Assembly: GCF_051020955.1 (NCBI RefSeq)
Contig: NC_135018.1
Coordinates: forward strand, 1,798,001-1,862,000
Direction: 5' to 3'
DNA: 64,000 nt
DNA from: Megalopta genalis
Lineage: Eukaryota; Arthropoda; Insecta; Hymenoptera; Halictidae
The translations under genes and the position numbers were made by a program. Under the pieces are notes generated by a model. It saw nothing but the letters and a program-made list of their open reading frames with translations. It was not told the origin of the DNA and searched no databases. Of this stretch, positions 1 through 10,852 are shown in pieces (the first letter of the stretch is position 1; every line of letters starts with the position of its first letter).

Positions 1-515
1 ATATAAAAATCTTACTCATATTATGGAATAGCTGCTCAATTGTGACCCCTTCTTGAAACGGTGGCGCAAATAATATAAAAAATAAATAGAGCACAAGGAA
101 AGTGGATATCAAAATCTTACTCATATTATGGAACGGCTGCTCAATTGTGACCCCTTCTTGAAACGGGGTGGCGCAAATAATACAATAAAAAATAATTAGA
201 GCACAAGGAAAGTGGATATCAAAATCTTACTCGTATTATGGAACGGCTGCTGAATCGTGGCCCCTTCTTGAAACGGTGGCGCAAATAATATAAAAAATAA
301 TTAGAATACATGGAAAGTGGGTATCAAAATCTTACTCATATTATGGAACGGCTGCTGAATCGCGACCCCTTCTTGAAACGGTGGCGCAAATAATATAAAA
401 AGTAATTAGAGCACAAAGAAAGCGAATATGAAAATCTTACTCATATTATGGAACAGCTGCTCAATTGTGAGCCCTTCTTGAAACGGTGGCGCAAATAAAA
501 TAAAAAATAATTAGA
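1..515. repeat. Tandem repeat, ~105-110 bp unit, about 4.8 copies
   Basis: The phrase CTTACTCATATTATGGAA recurs at about 11, 116, 226, 331 and 436, followed each time by CCCCTTCTTGAAACGG and GGCGCAAATAA. Spacing is 105 or 110 bp because of small indels. The array is already in progress at base 1, so its left end lies outside the window. Units differ by a few substitutions. No coding potential is seen. Confidence 0.9.
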
Positions 516-1325
516 GCCTACGAGAATCGGCAAGTGGCAATAAATCTTCGACGTTAGCACTTTTCGGTCGTAAAGAAATCGCCGATAATCTTATACACGC
601 CCGGAAAGCGTTTCCATAGCAGGTAAACACACACTTTTGCCTTACTTTCGCGAATCATAGATACACCCGAGGCAGCACGCAATTAATTAAACCGTCGCGT
701 CGTGTCGTGGAGCGGCGGAACGAAATTTCGGATGTTTCGGCGCATTGTTCCGCCGATTATTTTCGAACGAAAATACCGGCCGGCCGCCGAGAGTTCCCGG
801 CCGCACCGAATTAATTACCGGGGGGGATATTAATTGAAACGCGCGTTCAAAACCTGTTCATATTCCTGGCTGGAAACATTGTTATACGTTTAATCAACCC
901 GTTGCGCCGGCGCCGTTCCAAATAATCCGAAGGGTTGAAGGGCTGTTCATTCATTACCCGCGATTCTTTCCCGCTTTTCGAGCCGCCCGCGGCCGCGTCA
1001 CGATATGGAACAAAGGGCGGCCAAACACGATAAAAACGTCCCGTTTCGCGAGCACCCTCGAAATAAAAAAGGGAACAATAGTGATAATTGACTGAACATT
1101 TAGGTCCCAATTTGGAATGATTTGGTTTTCGTTACAATTGATTATTATTAACACGGCTGCGCGACTTCAAGGTAGCCCGCAACGAAATGCTTGGAATATA
1201 AAGTTATTGTTGGAAGTGTCGTTCCCTTAATTTATGTAATTACTGTCGATAATAAGTATGCTTAGGCGCGTATTTCAATTGTGCACAATTTTATTTCGAT
1301 GGCATTCATTTTTGCTGACTTACAT
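516..1325. other. Single-copy spacer, no gene seen
   Basis: Moderately GC-rich between 660 and 1050, with short overlapping ORFs on the minus strand that lack any recognisable domain. I see no repeat shared with the rest of the window. Confidence 0.5.
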
Positions 1326-1329
1326 GTTT

Positions 1330-1610
1330 TCTTATATAATATATTATTAATTAATATTACGTAATATTAATATATATTATATAATACATTATTATATAAT
1401 ATTACGTAATATTAATATATATTATGTAATACATTATTATATAATATTACGCATTATTAATATATAGTATGTAATACATTATTATATAATATTACGTAAT
1501 ATTAATACATATTATGTAATATATTATTATGTAATATTAATATATATTATATAATGTTACATAATAATATTAATATGTATTATATAATATATTATTAATA
1601 TAATTATATA
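1330..1610. repeat. AT-rich tandem array (TATTACGTAATATTAAT type)
   Basis: Imperfect repeats built around ATATTACGTAATATTAATA and ATAATACATTATTAT, roughly 55-60 bp apart. Almost pure A+T with internal dyads, so able to fold back on itself. Confidence 0.75.
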
Positions 1611-1955
1611 TTCTAAATATGTCATTCTCTTAGTTCTAAGCCATCTTTAGTCAAACTCGATGCTTAAATCAGTGCCATTGCATAGGCGAAAGTCTTGGCT
1701 CAAATGTTCAAAATGAATTAGCTGCTATGAAGTGCTACTGCTATCGCAGTAGCCTGAATAATTTTTATAAATCATTAACGACAACGAGATCTTTGTTTAT
1801 CAAGAATGCATTTTGTTCATCAAAATACCGAGCACGCATTTAAAATAGTAGAAAAATTCAAAGAATTCCGAAATGTTAACGTATTATTTATCAATCGATT
1901 ATAATACTTAAACAAAGACATTTACTATAATACTTAATAATACTTAAACATAATC
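1611..1955. other. AT-rich spacer, nothing recognised
   Basis: No ORF, repeat or structural motif stands out in this interval. Confidence 0.5.
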
Positions 1956-2072
1956 ACCGATTCTCAACAACTATAAAAACGAGGCGCGAGGCTCGAATAA
2001 TCGTGTCTCCTCTTCCCAAATTGTCCATTTTCGTGGACGATCTAAGCGTCAGTTAGGGAGATATTACTGTAC
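1956..2072. mobile_element. Tc1-like MITE, right arm only
   Basis: Contains the family hallmarks in order: an end of the central hairpin (CTATAAAAACGAGGCGCGAG), GCTCGAATAATCG, TCTCCTCTTCCCAAATTGTCC, then AAGCGTCAGTTAGGGAGATA and TTACTG followed by TA. Intact relatives at 17850 and 59453 carry the mirror-image left arm, which is missing here. TA flanks and CAGTA-type tips fit non-autonomous Tc1/mariner elements. Confidence 0.75.
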
Positions 2073-2176
2073 CTTCGAATGTGTTCTCGTTATCGCCGTT
2101 TTTATTTTGCGCAAAGGTTGTTTTTCGCTGCGATCAAATCGACGAATCCTGTCGCCTGTTTTCCGTCGCGACAAAC

Positions 2177-2425
2177 TTAACACGTTCCGTGCCACGTGTA
2201 CCATCGATGGTACACGCTTGCATGTTTACTTAGCGAACTGAACAAATTGTTTACAAGAAATTTAGAACCGAAGAATCAATTTCCACCGCAAGAATGGGCG
2301 TTGATAAGTTTTTGTTACGTTGTTATGTGTACGAGAATTAATAATTGCACGTAATACATCAAGTTTTAGTAAAATATCAAAGTGTGAAGATTCGAGTAAA
2401 AAAAGCTCGGCACGGAACGTGTTAA
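2177..2425. mobile_element. TTAA-flanked piggyBac-like miniature element with a 22 bp palindrome
   Basis: Begins TTAACACGTTCCGTGCC and ends with its exact reverse complement at 2409-2425, giving a perfect 17 bp terminal inverted repeat including the TTAA target. The 249 bp body has no transposase. A perfect 22 bp palindrome sits at 2195-2216 (core ACCATCGATGGT), 14 nt inside the left TTAA. In piggyBac the end is a 13 bp terminal repeat, a 3 bp spacer and a dyad-symmetric internal repeat, so the layout fits that superfamily. Assignment to piggyBac is inferred from target site and architecture, since no transposase is present. Confidence 0.75.
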
Positions 2426-3052
2426 ACACCGCATTCATCCGAACTCTATTTCACGCGCGAACACTAATCGCGGGCGCGATCAATATCCGGAACTTCAAAC
2501 AGGCCTGGTTAATTTCTGTTCTCGTCGAAGCTGTCTTCCCCGATTACGGGAGGCGACGAGACGCTCGGCTCGCGGTATTAATAATTAATAAGCCGGCTCT
2601 TTGGCCGTTTCGCCGATGCACAAAGCTTGCATAATGCCGCGCGTGATCTCGGAGTCGCCGCGCGAACCGTGTGTATCCCCGATACGAAGATAGATAGCGG
2701 ATGACACCCGCGATTGGATGCGCCGCCATTTAGGACGATTCCGGAACCAGATCACGCACCCGGTTTGTTCGTCGTATCGCCGGGAAAATGCCGTACATCT
2801 CGGCCACCGGTCACCAAGAACTGATATTTATGTCGCGCCGGCCGAGGTAAATATGAAAAGGATGCCAAAACGGAACATGGAACGGATGGCGGCGCGCTCG
2901 CGATCCACTTCTTTATATTACTATAATAAACTTTAAGCATGATGTACCGATCGTCGCGGGGAATGATCGCTGTCGGCGATCTGATTTGTTGCCGCACTTT
3001 CGCCCGAAAGTTATTGTGCAACACGTGTTGTCATCGGTCGCGACGAAGAAGG
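2426..3052. other. Single-copy spacer, no gene seen
   Basis: Moderate GC. Short ORFs occur on both strands over the same bases, with no domain or splice pattern worth keeping. Confidence 0.5.
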
Positions 3053-3106
3053 TAAATTTTTGCCTAATCGACGCTCGGATTGCACGGAAAAAGGGACAAT
3101 TACGAT
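3053..3106. mobile_element. Degenerate Tc1-like MITE tip
   Basis: CCTAATCGACGCTCGGATTG followed by GGGACAATTACGAT matches the left arm of the family (CCTAATTGACGCTCAGATTG, then GGACAATTTGG) with several substitutions. Confidence 0.5.
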
Positions 3107-3330
3107 ATTCGCATCTTTATCATCGTATCATTTGCAAACAGCGACCACGTTTCGTTGATGCCGGCGTTGCATGACTCGATGACAAAGGGGGGCTTCTCGT
3201 CGCGTTCTCCTATCCTTCGCCGCATTTCCTCTTACTTTCCGTTTCATACAACAATTATATATTATTATTACATATATAAATATATTAAATGTAGTACGCA
3301 CGTTATTCTACGGATATTGCTATCGATTAT

Positions 3331-3709
3331 GCAGGGTGCCCCAAAAATGTCTCGCAATCCGGAAACGCGAGGTTCCCGCGGTCATTTCGAGCAACTTTTT
3401 CCTTAGCGAAAATGCAATCCGCGGCTTCGTTTACGAGTTATTAGCGAAAAACAGTGACCAATGAGTGATCGCGTACGCCTGACGCCCCGCCCTCGCTTCC
3501 ACTTCCACCGAGTCAGCCGGCCGATGCGACGAGGCACTGGCCGAGAGGGCGGAGCGCCGGCCGCGCTCGCTCTCCGATTGGTCAGCGTTTTTCGTTAATA
3601 ACTCGTAAACGAAGCCGCGGATTGCATTTTCGCTAAGGAAAAAGTTCCTTGAAATGACTTCGAGAACCCCCTATTTCCGGATTCCGAGGCATTTTCCAGA
3701 CACTCTATG
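3331..3709. mobile_element. CAGGGTG-type MITE with long terminal inverted repeats, copy 1
   Basis: Left end GCAGGGTGCCCCAAAAATGT and right end GCATTTTCCAGACACTCTAT are diverged forms of the family ends. Arms contain TTTCCTTAGCGAAAATGCAA and its inverse, then TAACTCGTAAACGAAG. The core carries CCAATGAG and GATTGGTC, that is, CCAAT motifs in opposite orientations. About 380 bp, no coding capacity. Diverged relative to the copies at 18358 and 33538. Confidence 0.8.
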
Positions 3710-3805
3710 TATTATCTAAGATAGTATTGGAACAATTTTGAATCTACCTCTCTGAGGATCCAACGATTGCAGAATGTGTGCTATCGTTTCGTATCGCGGC
3801 GTGTA

Positions 3806-4027
3806 TACCAGTCCTTGCTTTCCGATTGGTCAGCGTTTTTCGTTAATAACTCGCAAACGAAGCAGCGGATTGCATTTTCGTCAAGGAAAAGGTTACTTCA
3901 AATAACCTCAGGAATCCCTAATTTCCGGATCGCGGGACGTTTCTGGGACACCCGAAAAGGAAAAGGTTTCTTCGAATAACCTCGGGAATCCCGCGTTCCC
4001 ATACCATAATTCTGGGACACCCCGTAG
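3806..4027. mobile_element. CAGGGTG-type MITE, right half with a duplicated end
   Basis: Starts at CTTTCCGATTGGTCAGCG in the core and runs to GTTTCTGGGACACCCGA; a second copy of the terminal segment follows (GAATAACCTCGGGAATCCCG to GGGACACCCCGTA). The left half is absent. The doubled terminus suggests a local duplication or an insertion next to an earlier end. Confidence 0.7.
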
Positions 4028-5107
4028 AAACGGTTCCGAGCACAGCAGCCACGCGATCCGGCCATCTCGGATGGATAATGCATGGGCAGACGTAATCCTT
4101 GCCGCGATTCCTCATACGAAAACGCGGCTTTTAATCCAGTCGAACAATAGCATCGAGTCGGCGCGGCAAATGAAACGGGGCGGAGGGTGGGTTAGCGTGA
4201 TCCCGCGATGGAACGGGGTGAAATCGGGGTATAGTCGGACCCCGGCGCGATGCTCCTCGATCTGGGATCTTCGAGGAAAGTCCAGAGCGTCGAAGGAATA
4301 ACGGGAATCCACGATGGGATACGGTTCAATTATACCTGTTCCTTTCTTCCGCGGCTCGGATAGAGGCGAAATAACAATGCTCGGTAAGATAAACACACGA
4401 TAAGCGAGTGGCATCGCGAACGAAATGAAACTCCATCGTGTCCCGTACAAAGACTCTTTCTTCTTCCTCCTCCCGTTGTTCAATTTTCTTGTTGTTCCTA
4501 TCGCCGCGCCGCGCCGGAGAGGCCGATCGGGTCGTCGTCGTCGCGTCCCGTCCTCCGCTATTGCGATCCCGATTCCCGAGCTCTGCTTTCGCTGTTTCGC
4601 GCCACTACGTGGAACAATAATAACAGAATTATTTTCTTTGACGCGATCGAGGCCGGGCCCCGTACCTCGTTAGCAACCATTCTCCGCGGCAGCCGTTTTA
4701 AACGCGGCGGAACCTTGTTCGACGCCGTTCAGCGCCGACAATCAACCGCTAGAATTCCCCCGGAGTCAAAGCGGTTTAATTAATTAAGCTGGAACGTTCG
4801 AATTCATCGCGATGGATGACGTCGGAAGTCTTTGGCATCGGAAACATCTTAGTTGAATTCAGGTTGTTCGAACGTATCGTAATGAATTTTCAATGTTGGT
4901 CGAAACTTAGTGTCACCCGTTAGCTTGTTCGCGTTTTCTTCTTTTAAAATTCTTTCTTTCGCAAAGTCTCTTAGAAGTCTGTTGAAAATGTTCAAATAAA
5001 CTTCCTAATTCGAGCATTAAGTTATAATAAGACTATGGAAAAGTTTAAACAATTATTTTGAATTTTTGAATCTCTTTGAATTTTGTTGTCATAGCATTCC
5101 TATGATA
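4028..5107. other. GC-richer single-copy block, no gene identified
   Basis: GC-rich between 4050 and 4780, with a pyrimidine-rich run near 4440-4560 that yields overlapping ORFs on both strands without a recognisable domain. The last 300 bp are AT-rich and featureless. Confidence 0.45.
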
Positions 5108-5400
5108 GAGGTGATTCCTGAGGTGATTTCAAGTAACTTTTTCCTCAGCGAAAATGCAGTACGCGGCTTTGTTTACGAGTTATCGAGGAAAAACGGCGAC
5201 CAATGAGAGGCGAGCTCGGCTGGCGCGAGGCGGGGCCGAGTCTACTACCGCTCAAAGTCCAGTTCCGCTCATTGGCTCGGCCGCGTCGCGTCAGCTGATC
5301 TCCGCTCTCATTGGTCGGTGTTTTTCGTGAATAACTCGTAAACGAAGCCGCCGATTGCATTTTCGCTAAGGAAAAAGTTACTTGAAATCACTTCAGGAAT
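5108..5400. mobile_element. CAGGGTG-family MITE core lacking the usual tips, copy 3
   Basis: Arms are clear: TGATTTCAAGTAACTTTTTC at the left and GTTACTTGAAATCACTTCAG at the right, then CGAAAATGCA and TTTACGAGTTAT with their inverses, and a CCAAT-bearing GC-rich core. Both ends stop at TTCCTGAGG or CTTCAGGAA instead of reaching CAGGGTGTCCC. Symmetric loss of both tips suggests a related subfamily with different termini. Confidence 0.7.
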
Positions 5401-5409
5401 CATCCCTTC

Positions 5410-5783
5410 CTGAGTGATTCCTATAATATAAAATCGAACATATATAATAGCTTTTTCTATAATATATAATCGAACATATATAATATCATTTTCTATAATA
5501 TATAATCGAATGTATATAACAGTATTCCTATAATATATAATCGAACATATATAATAGCATTTTCTATAATATATAATCGAATATGTATAATAGCATTTTC
5601 TATAATATATAATCGAATGTATATAACAGCATTCCTATAATATATAATCGAACATATATAATATAATTTTCTATAATATATAATCGAATATATATAATAT
5701 CATTTTCTATAATATATAATCGAATGTATATAACAGCATTCCTTTAATATATAATCGAACACATATAATAGCATTTTCTCTAA
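5410..5783. repeat. 36 bp tandem array, about 10 copies
   Basis: AATCGAA recurs every 36 bp (5432, 5468, 5504 and onward to 5756). The unit alternates ATAATATATAATCGAACAT with ATATAATAGCATTTTCT; variants carry TGTATATAAC. Confidence 0.9.
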
Positions 5784-6351
5784 TAACCTCGGCATTCGAA
5801 GTTGCAATTATCGGGTTCTTTTTCATTAAACACTCGACGAAGAGATTTCAACGGCCACGCGGCTCGAGGAAACAGCGTGCCGCGAATCAATAGCGTCGGA
5901 AGCGAAGTCGGTAACGTAAATCCTTACCCTATCCACCTCCTCAACGCTCCTTCTTTCGCCACCTTTCTTCATCCCCGTTCGTTCGTCGTTCCTCCTCATC
6001 CCGAGTCCCTTTCTCATTATTATACCACACATTTTCTTTTTACCTCTGTCTTCATCCTGCTCGCCCTTTACCTATATAGCACGACGACGCTGCTCCTTTC
6101 CTTGGGTTCGTTCTCTGCAGCCTCGGTCCCGCCGAACCGGCCGTTCGGGCTCGTTCTATTTTTCGTCCTCTTCATCTATCTTCGTTAATGTTTGTCCGCT
6201 TTATTTCTCCTCGGTCGTTCCTCGTGACGTGGCCCCTCGTTTTTCTTCTCTTTCCACCGGTCTCCGTTCCTATTTCTCTTACGAGTTACTTTTTCGTAAT
6301 TTCCTATTGCTGATACTGGGTTTCCAGGTCCGGAGAATTCCGCTTCCGTAA

Positions 6352-6355
<4 letters not shown>
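5784..6355. other. Pyrimidine-rich spacer, no gene identified
   Basis: Strongly C+T-rich on the plus strand from 5920 to 6300. The 128-codon plus-strand frame there is explained by composition and shows no domain. Confidence 0.45.
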
Positions 6356-6398
<43 letters not shown>

Positions 6399-6420
6399 CT
6401 CTCTCTCTTTCTCTCTCGCT
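6356..6420. repeat. (CT)n microsatellite
   Basis: About 29 nearly uninterrupted CT steps, with GTT and TTT interruptions near the 3' end. Confidence 0.95.
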
Positions 6421-6442
6421 GGCTCTGTCTCTTTGACTCTCT

Positions 6443-6751
6443 GTTCGATTTACAGTGATCGTTCGTACGATATAAATACAGTAAATTCTGCTTTTCAGCT
6501 TTCTTAATAATTGCAAATTATGATAATAATATTATATTAATGTTATATTAATATTATATTATATTATATTATAATAATATTATTATTATAATTTTCAATG
6601 ATTAAAAAAGCTGAAAAGCAGAATTATAATAATAATATAATATTAATATAACATTAATATAATATTATTATTACAATTTGCAATGATTAGAAAAGCTAAA
6701 AAGCAGAATTTACTGTATTTATATCGTACGAACGATCACTGTAAATCGAAC
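6443..6751. repeat. 309 bp foldback (inverted repeat)
   Basis: The left arm starts GTTCGATTTACAGTGATCG and continues through ACAGTAAATTCTGCTTTTCA; the right arm ends with its reverse complement, CGATCACTGTAAATCGAAC. Arms remain complementary through the AT-rich interior (TTAATGTTATATTAATATTA against its inverse) almost to the centre. An extra partial arm, AAAGCTGAAAAGCAGAATTA, sits at 6608. No ORF. Confidence 0.9.
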
Positions 6752-7160
6752 ATTGCAAATAATAATAATAATAATATATTAATGTTATATTAATAATATA
6801 TTATATAATTGTTACAGTATTATATAATAAAGTTATTAATATAACTTTTGCAACGCAGAGTTCTCGCCGACTTCCTATTTTTCGTACGTGCGACTCATCA
6901 TTGCCCAAAACTGTGGCGTCCGTGAGCCAACATTGTCTTAATTATACATTTATATACAGGGTGAGTGAAAAAAAACCGACCGGGCGATGATTCTGCATAG
7001 AGAAACAAGTCGAAAAGGAACAGCGAGATTTTTTCATTTAAGTCTGCGTCGTCATGGTTCTTTTTGGCTTGTATTTCGGTTTTACGTATTACAGTATGAC
7101 GAGCAATAAAATCGCTATGTCATGGCCTGACGCACCACTTGTGATTCCTATTAAATACTA
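6752..7160. other. AT spacer containing a CAGGGTGAG transposon end at 6957
   Basis: TA followed by CAGGGTGAGTGAAAAAAAAC at 6955 resembles the left tip of the R1 composite repeat (CAGGGTGAGCCATTTAAA), but the following bases differ, so it is a different element or a diverged one. No coding gene is seen. Confidence 0.45.
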
Positions 7161-7270
7161 TTACAATAAATTCTCCCTAATCGACGCTCAGATTGTCCAA
7201 CAAAAAACGTACAATTTGGGAAGGGACGAGCTACGATTATTCGAGCGCCCGGCTCGTTTTTTACGGTTTT
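7161..7270. mobile_element. Tc1-like MITE, left arm only
   Basis: TTCTCCCTAATCGACGCTCA, GATTGTCCAACAAAAAACGT, CAATTTGGGAAG and GATTATTCGAGCG follow the left arm order. It stops in the central loop at CTCGTTTTTTACGG. Confidence 0.7.
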
Positions 7271-7670
7271 TTATGCTGCCGTTCGTCTGCTTCAGTCATC
7301 TCTGGGTATCGTAATTCCCGTGTGACGCTACTAATCAGCCGACGAACCTAGTCCACTGTGAATAATTACGCGCTCCGAGGCACCCAAGTACTCCCGGCTC
7401 CCATCAGCGATACCCTAGAAACGTGGGCGACTTGAGAGGTTTCGACATAACCAGACACCAAAATATAACCCTCTGCGCACGTAAACACAGCGATATTGAA
7501 ATTACAGGAAATAATAACGAGATAAATGTAGATCCAAGGCACATTGAAATCGCATTTGAGGATGCTCGGACATTTTTAACGAAAAGTATTTGGGCACGAG
7601 TGGAGCCAAGAATGGATTCGATTGGACATTCGAACCACTCCTACGTGAGCTCAGAAGGAAGCAAATTGTA
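7271..7670. other. Spacer, no gene identified
   Basis: A 110-codon plus-strand frame (7423-7755) runs through this block into a MITE tip and a TA run, which argues against a real gene. Confidence 0.4.
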
Positions 7671-7733
7671 CTACAGTAAATTCTGCCTAACTGACGCTCA
7701 TATTGTACACTTATATATATATATATATATATA
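7671..7733. mobile_element. Tc1-like MITE tip followed by (TA)n
   Basis: TACAGTAAATTCTGCCTAAC then TGACGCTCATATTGTACAC is the family's left tip; it breaks directly into about 12 TA repeats. Confidence 0.65.
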
Positions 7734-8142
7734 TTTATTGGAAATGGGTAGATAAATAAAAGTAAAACGCAGTGAATTAAACTTATCCCTTTTAGTTTAT
7801 TAATTTGATGTACGAGGAAGGACCGTCTTTACTCTCCTGATTGCTCCAGGAGACTGAAGACTATTCACAAAGACGAAACCAAAAACGTCACCTAAAGACA
7901 AAGAGCACTCTGTTCTATATACATATGAAATCATTGTTTATCTAATGGTACTCTGGCGAGACTCTCGGCGTCGATTCGTTTTTGTAACTTATATGCTAGA
8001 AGGAAAAACTTCTGAGTATTCAAAAGAGAGAAAATAATCCAATAATATTTATATTATATATTATTATAATATTATAATTATATACTATATTTATTATATT
8101 TATAATATTATATTATATTATATTTATATTATATATATATTG
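7734..8142. other. AT-rich spacer
   Basis: Ends in a TATTATA run at 8039-8140. Nothing else recognised. Confidence 0.45.
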
Positions 8143-8330
8143 TGTACCTCTTGGGAAGAGGAGATACGATTATTCGAGCCTTGCGGCTCGTTTTTATAAT
8201 TATGGACAATTTACAACTATACAAATAAACCGCAAGCTCGAATAATCATATCTCCTCTTCCCAAATTGTCCATTTTTTTTTTTATGTATAATTTGAGCGT
8301 CAATTAGGGAGAATTTACTAAAATAACGGC
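8143..8330. mobile_element. Tc1-like MITE, nearly complete
   Basis: Both arms are present around a central loop: GGGAAGAGGAGATACGATTA, CGAGCCTTGCGGCTCG, then TAATTATGGACAATT, AACCGCAAGCTCGAATAATC, CTCCTCTTCCCAAATTGTCC and a right tip TCAATTAGGGAGAATTTACT. The left tip is missing. Confidence 0.8.
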
Positions 8331-8852
8331 ATACTAAAATAACGATGCATTCTCCCTAAAACAGATAAATAATTTTATAACAATTGTAACACACCGAACT
8401 CACAGTTAAGCTCACATCCTGTTAAAATGACCAGTGTACAACAGTCTCAGAAAAAAAAGGAAAAATGCCAAGGTTATGTCAAGGTTATGTTAATTTAACC
8501 AATACAATTAAAGAATGTTGAAACAAATAGCAAAGGTTATGTCATACTTAGAAGAAACCAAATTGTTTAGCGAAATTATATGGTAACTTAAGAAGCCTAT
8601 ATTATAAGAAAATAATGTAAAAATGTAATGCATAAATATTGTATATATTACACCACGTGTAACCCTGCAACCGTTATCCCACAAGTTGTGGCTAATTGCT
8701 ATTAAGCAAATGCGACATTAAATAAAATAAATTAAAGAAAGAAATATCTCCTGAATGCATTGGAATTCACAGAAAATTCTTATCGACTCTGCCATTCCGA
8801 TAATCATTGCATGGAACTGTAACGAAGAAATATGCCGAGGTTATTTGCAGAC
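8331..8852. other. AT-rich spacer with a direct repeat of AAGGTTATGTC
   Basis: At 8470-8495 the phrase AAGGTTATGTC is repeated head to tail, and it recurs singly near 8540. The same motif, inverted, occurs near 29375 and 32065. No gene is seen. Confidence 0.5.
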
Positions 8853-9095
8853 TTAACCCTTTGCACTCGAAGCTATTTTAGCAGTAAATATAAAATAATT
8901 TTAACTCATAGTATCTTTATTTTATATCACAAAATGCATTTTATGCATATGAAATTGACTCTTGGTACTCGCACGACAGTTACGCTCTTAACAATTTTTT
9001 AAATTCAAACTTTGTTAATATAAAAATAATCTTAAAACGTGATGTAACAAATTTTAGCGGTGCCTCTGAGTCACCGCTCGTGTGCAAAGGCTTAA
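8853..9095. mobile_element. TTAA-flanked piggyBac-like miniature element
   Basis: Left end TTAACCCTTTGCACTCGAAG; right end GCTCGTGTGCAAAGGCTTAA is its imperfect inverse. The body is 243 bp and non-coding. A near-palindrome of 21 bp (GCGGTG, CTC, GAG, CACCGC) lies at 9058-9078, 13 nt inside the right TTAA, matching the position of the palindrome in the element at 2177. CCCTTTGCACTCG also starts the element at 42773. Confidence 0.75.
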
Positions 9096-9981
9096 TCACT
9101 ATCTCCAGGTTAATCGCTGCGAAGCAGACGCGACATGAAATAAATGAAAAAAGAAGGAAAAAACAGAAAGAAATACGAATTATTCTGCATTTTGATCGAA
9201 CGCGAAAGCAATATCCCATTTTCTTCTCGATGCGTGCGACGATACGCGGGTTCCCTTGTCCCTCGGAACTTTCGTGTGCACGGTTCTCGGGTTTCTGGCG
9301 TTCGCTTAATATCCTTCGAATTCGCTACCGGGCTCCTCCGGAGCGTTTCCGGCTCGGAGGATTGCGGGAGCATCGCGCTGGACCCGAGCCAACTGCCGTT
9401 CCCTCTGTTCAGACAATGCATCCCTTAAGCGGCTGACTATGAGATGTTTAAACAACGATTCGAGGTCGGGTCCCAGGAACGATCGAGTGGCCCCGTCGAG
9501 CCAATTGCTAAATGGCTGTTGTCCGACGCGCCTGCTTCCACTGAATACTCGGCCGGGACGACGATAAGAAAAATGGGGGCAATTAGTTCCCGGGGGGCGG
9601 TTTCAAGAAGTAACGAGATATTGACGAATCGCGCGCGGGCCGCGGGAACGCTCGCGTACCGCTCGGCTACGAGAACAGGGCCGCCCGGTGGTCTCTTCTC
9701 CTCCGCCTATTTGTTATCGCTGGATTATTGGCTAAATGTGACAGCGGAACTTTAACAAACCTTTTAAATCGTCATCGTTTATCTTTCACGGCCTGACACT
9801 TTCTACACGGCCCGGGTCGCCTGTTTAATATTTTCTGGGGTCGCTGCCCCCCGAGGCGTACGAAGACGTAAGTCCCAGAATTTTTGTCACGGCTTTTTAT
9901 CTTGCTTTGGACTCGTTACGCCAATTGTCTCGAGCGAATATTTATCGAAGATAGAAAGGCTTTTGAAACGGTACAGCATTT
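9096..9981. other. Single-copy block, no gene identified
   Basis: GC-rich from 9230 to 9700 with overlapping ORFs of about 100 codons on both strands and no recognisable domain or splice-flanked frame. Confidence 0.45.
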
Positions 9982-10300
9982 TTAACCAGTTAACTGTGGC
10001 GATCTCTTTGCAAAGCGCCCATCAGTGTGCGCGTGTTGCGATCATCAAGCGATGACGGGTATTTATAATTTTATTATTATATGTTATTTATAATTTTCAT
10101 TTGTTTGTTTCGTTTCGTCTTGACCTCTATATATTTTAAACGTATTAAAATTTACGAATATAATTTGGTTTTCGCCAGAATTACAATTTAAATATCAAAT
10201 TGTAAGACAATTTTACGAATGACGGATATAATCGTCACGACACAAAATTCTGCCACGTCTCCGTGACGGATATAGTCGTCAAACACACTTAACTGGTTAA
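9982..10300. mobile_element. TTAA-flanked piggyBac-like element, GACGNATATA box family
   Basis: Left end TTAACCAGTTAACTGTG, right end CACACTTAACTGGTTAA, nearly exact inverses. Two imperfect palindromic boxes, GACGGATATAATCGTC (10221-10236) and GACGGATATAGTCGTC (10265-10280), lie 28 bp apart, the second 16 nt inside the right TTAA. The tandem elements near 50.1 kb share this right-end layout with a different box sequence. Near the left end there is only a 10 bp palindrome, CTTTGCAAAG. Confidence 0.75.
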
Positions 10301-10539
10301 AAACTAGTCTAAAATGAAGCTTGAATTTTTCTATAAATTTTAAGAGGACTGTTTCACTGTGCAATGAGTGAAATACTATTTTCTTTTTAAATTTTGCTAT
10401 TACTTGGAATAAAAGGAAAATAGAATCATAGAAATTTTCATTCTATCTTTAAAGAAATTCTCATAGATTTCCAGATGTAATACCATTCCGTTTTCGCTTA
10501 TTTAAAAATGATTTTACGTATTGAAAACTTTATTTATTA
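10301..10539. other. AT-rich spacer
   Basis: No feature recognised. Confidence 0.4.
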
Positions 10540-10765
10540 AATAAATATATATTATATATAAATAATATTATTATATAAATTTAATTTTATTATTATTATA
10601 TATTTAATTATTTACTATTATTTATTATATTATAATATATATATTATTATTAAATATTATTATTATTATATATTATATATTATATATAAATATATATTAT
10701 ATATATATTATATATAAATATATATTATATATATATTATTTATTAAATAAATATATATATATATA
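10540..10765. repeat. AT low-complexity array
   Basis: Runs of TATATTATATATAAATATAT with no other sequence. Confidence 0.85.
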
Positions 10766-10852
10766 ATATCCATTTTCGTGCGCAATCTGAGCACGAATTA
10801 GGAAGAAATTATTGTACAAGCCGAGCGTCGATTAGGGAGAATTTACTGTAAT
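10766..10852. mobile_element. Two Tc1-like MITE right tips in tandem
   Basis: First tip: CCATTTTCGTGCGCAATCTG then AGGAAGAAATTATTGTA. Second: GAGCGTCGATTAGGGAGAAT then TTACTGTA. Their adjacency suggests insertion of one element beside another, or slippage at the tip. Confidence 0.6.
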
